In this document: positions 63,731 through 64,000 of the stretch, in pieces | Position numbering within the stretch: the first letter of the stretch is position 1 | How the letters are laid out: each line of letters starts with the position of its first letter | Assembly: GCA_037445025.1 (NCBI GenBank) | Contig: JBBILI010000025.1 | Coordinates: 11,067-75,066, forward strand | From: CAIQQQ01 sp037445025 | GTDB taxonomy: Bacteria; Pseudomonadota; Alphaproteobacteria; Acetobacterales; Acetobacteraceae | Direction of reading: 5' to 3' | DNA length: 64,000 nt | The notes under the pieces: generated by a model | Databases searched by the model: none | Told to the model about the DNA's origin: nothing | Seen by the model: the letters and a program-made list of their open reading frames with translations, nothing else | Made by a program: the position numbers and the translations under genes

Positions 63731-63769
63731 AGAAGTTTCTTTGGTTCTTTATTTTCAAAGAAAGAACGT
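63731..63769. repeat. Palindromic repeat family 1, degenerate single arm
   Basis: GTTTCTTTGGTTCTTTATTT with partner AAAGAAAGAAC, between the cytochrome gene and the transposase remnant. Confidence 0.65.
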
Positions 63770-63775
63770 AATTGC

Positions 63776-64000
63776 TCACCCCACCTCTGCCCGCGCGTCG
63801 CGTGGTGACGTGGCTGCCAGCACGTGACGAATATCACCGAGGACGGAGCGGCCATTGGCCTTTGCGGTGCTGGCCACGGAGCGGAAGGCGGCGTAGGTTT
63901 GCGCACCCCATTCGGAGCGAAAGCCGTTGGTCACCTTGCGGAAGATCACGCTGGGCCGCAGCGCACGCTCGCAGACATTGTTCGTGGCCGATACGGCGCG
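63776..64000 (-). CDS. IS66-family transposase, C-terminal end (runs off window)
   Basis: The minus strand encodes 74 residues and a TGA stop. The sequence has TNNVCERALRPSVIFRKV, then GFRSEWGAQTYAAFRSV and STAKANG, which match the C-terminal end of IS66 transposases (NxxERALRP, RK, G-S--GA). The 5' part lies beyond the window, so whether the element is complete cannot be told. No terminal inverted repeat of the IS is evident before the cytochrome gene. Confidence 0.85.
   Translation of the reverse strand, partial: RAVSATNNVCERALRPSVIFRKVTNGFRSEWGAQTYAAFRSVASTAKANGRSVLGDIRHVLAATSPRDARAEVG

Overview
The window is a high-GC alphaproteobacterial chromosome segment. Family Acetobacteraceae is my best guess. 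It rests on the gene content (AdhB-type triheme cytochrome c, Tct and Dpp transporters, Rhizobiales/Rhodospirillales-type T6SS) and on AT-rich palindromic intergenic repeats set in very GC-rich DNA. It is inference, not a phylogenetic result.

Layout. 1-2534: two c-di-GMP enzymes, a PAS-GGDEF cyclase cut by the window edge and a REC-EAL phosphodiesterase. 2664-29682: a type VI secretion system with all thirteen core components (TssA-M), TagJ and the FHA protein TagH, nearly all on the minus strand. It has three Hcp proteins, two full TssC proteins and a third sheath-like protein that fuses TssB-like and TssC-like parts. A small OmpA-like gene points the opposite way. No PAAR gene or obvious effector is present. 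30021-34272: a DUF4337 protein, a tightly overlapped tct operon whose tctA is cut exactly at the CCA end of tRNA-Ser(UGA), and an aldo/keto reductase. 34364-45439: LpxR-like protein, Baeyer-Villiger-type monooxygenase, a membrane MCP with a coupled small partner, a protein with a 16-residue tandem repeat, an alpha/beta hydrolase, an S9 peptidase and a secreted phosphoesterase. 45585-51091: an orphan amino-acid binding protein, then photoactive yellow protein (PYP), its p-coumarate:CoA ligase and a soluble MCP in one tight operon, then a GSAM-like aminotransferase. 51224-60979: an isochorismatase-like hydrolase bracketed by inverted repeats, a complete dpp-type peptide ABC transporter, and a divergent AtzG-like/amidase/amidase operon. 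Both sides of that divergent intergenic region carry near-consensus sigma-54 promoters. 61125-64000: MFS exporter, triheme cytochrome c and the tail of an IS66-type transposase.

How the parts fit. The most striking locus is pyp-pcl-mcp. It pairs a blue-light receptor and its chromophore-activating enzyme with a cytoplasmic chemoreceptor, the gene order expected for light-controlled motility. The dpp and amidase operons look like a nitrogen-scavenging regulon under RpoN. Two families of palindromic repeats sit mostly at 3' ends and between convergent genes, where they probably act as terminators; several supply the stop codon of the neighbouring gene.
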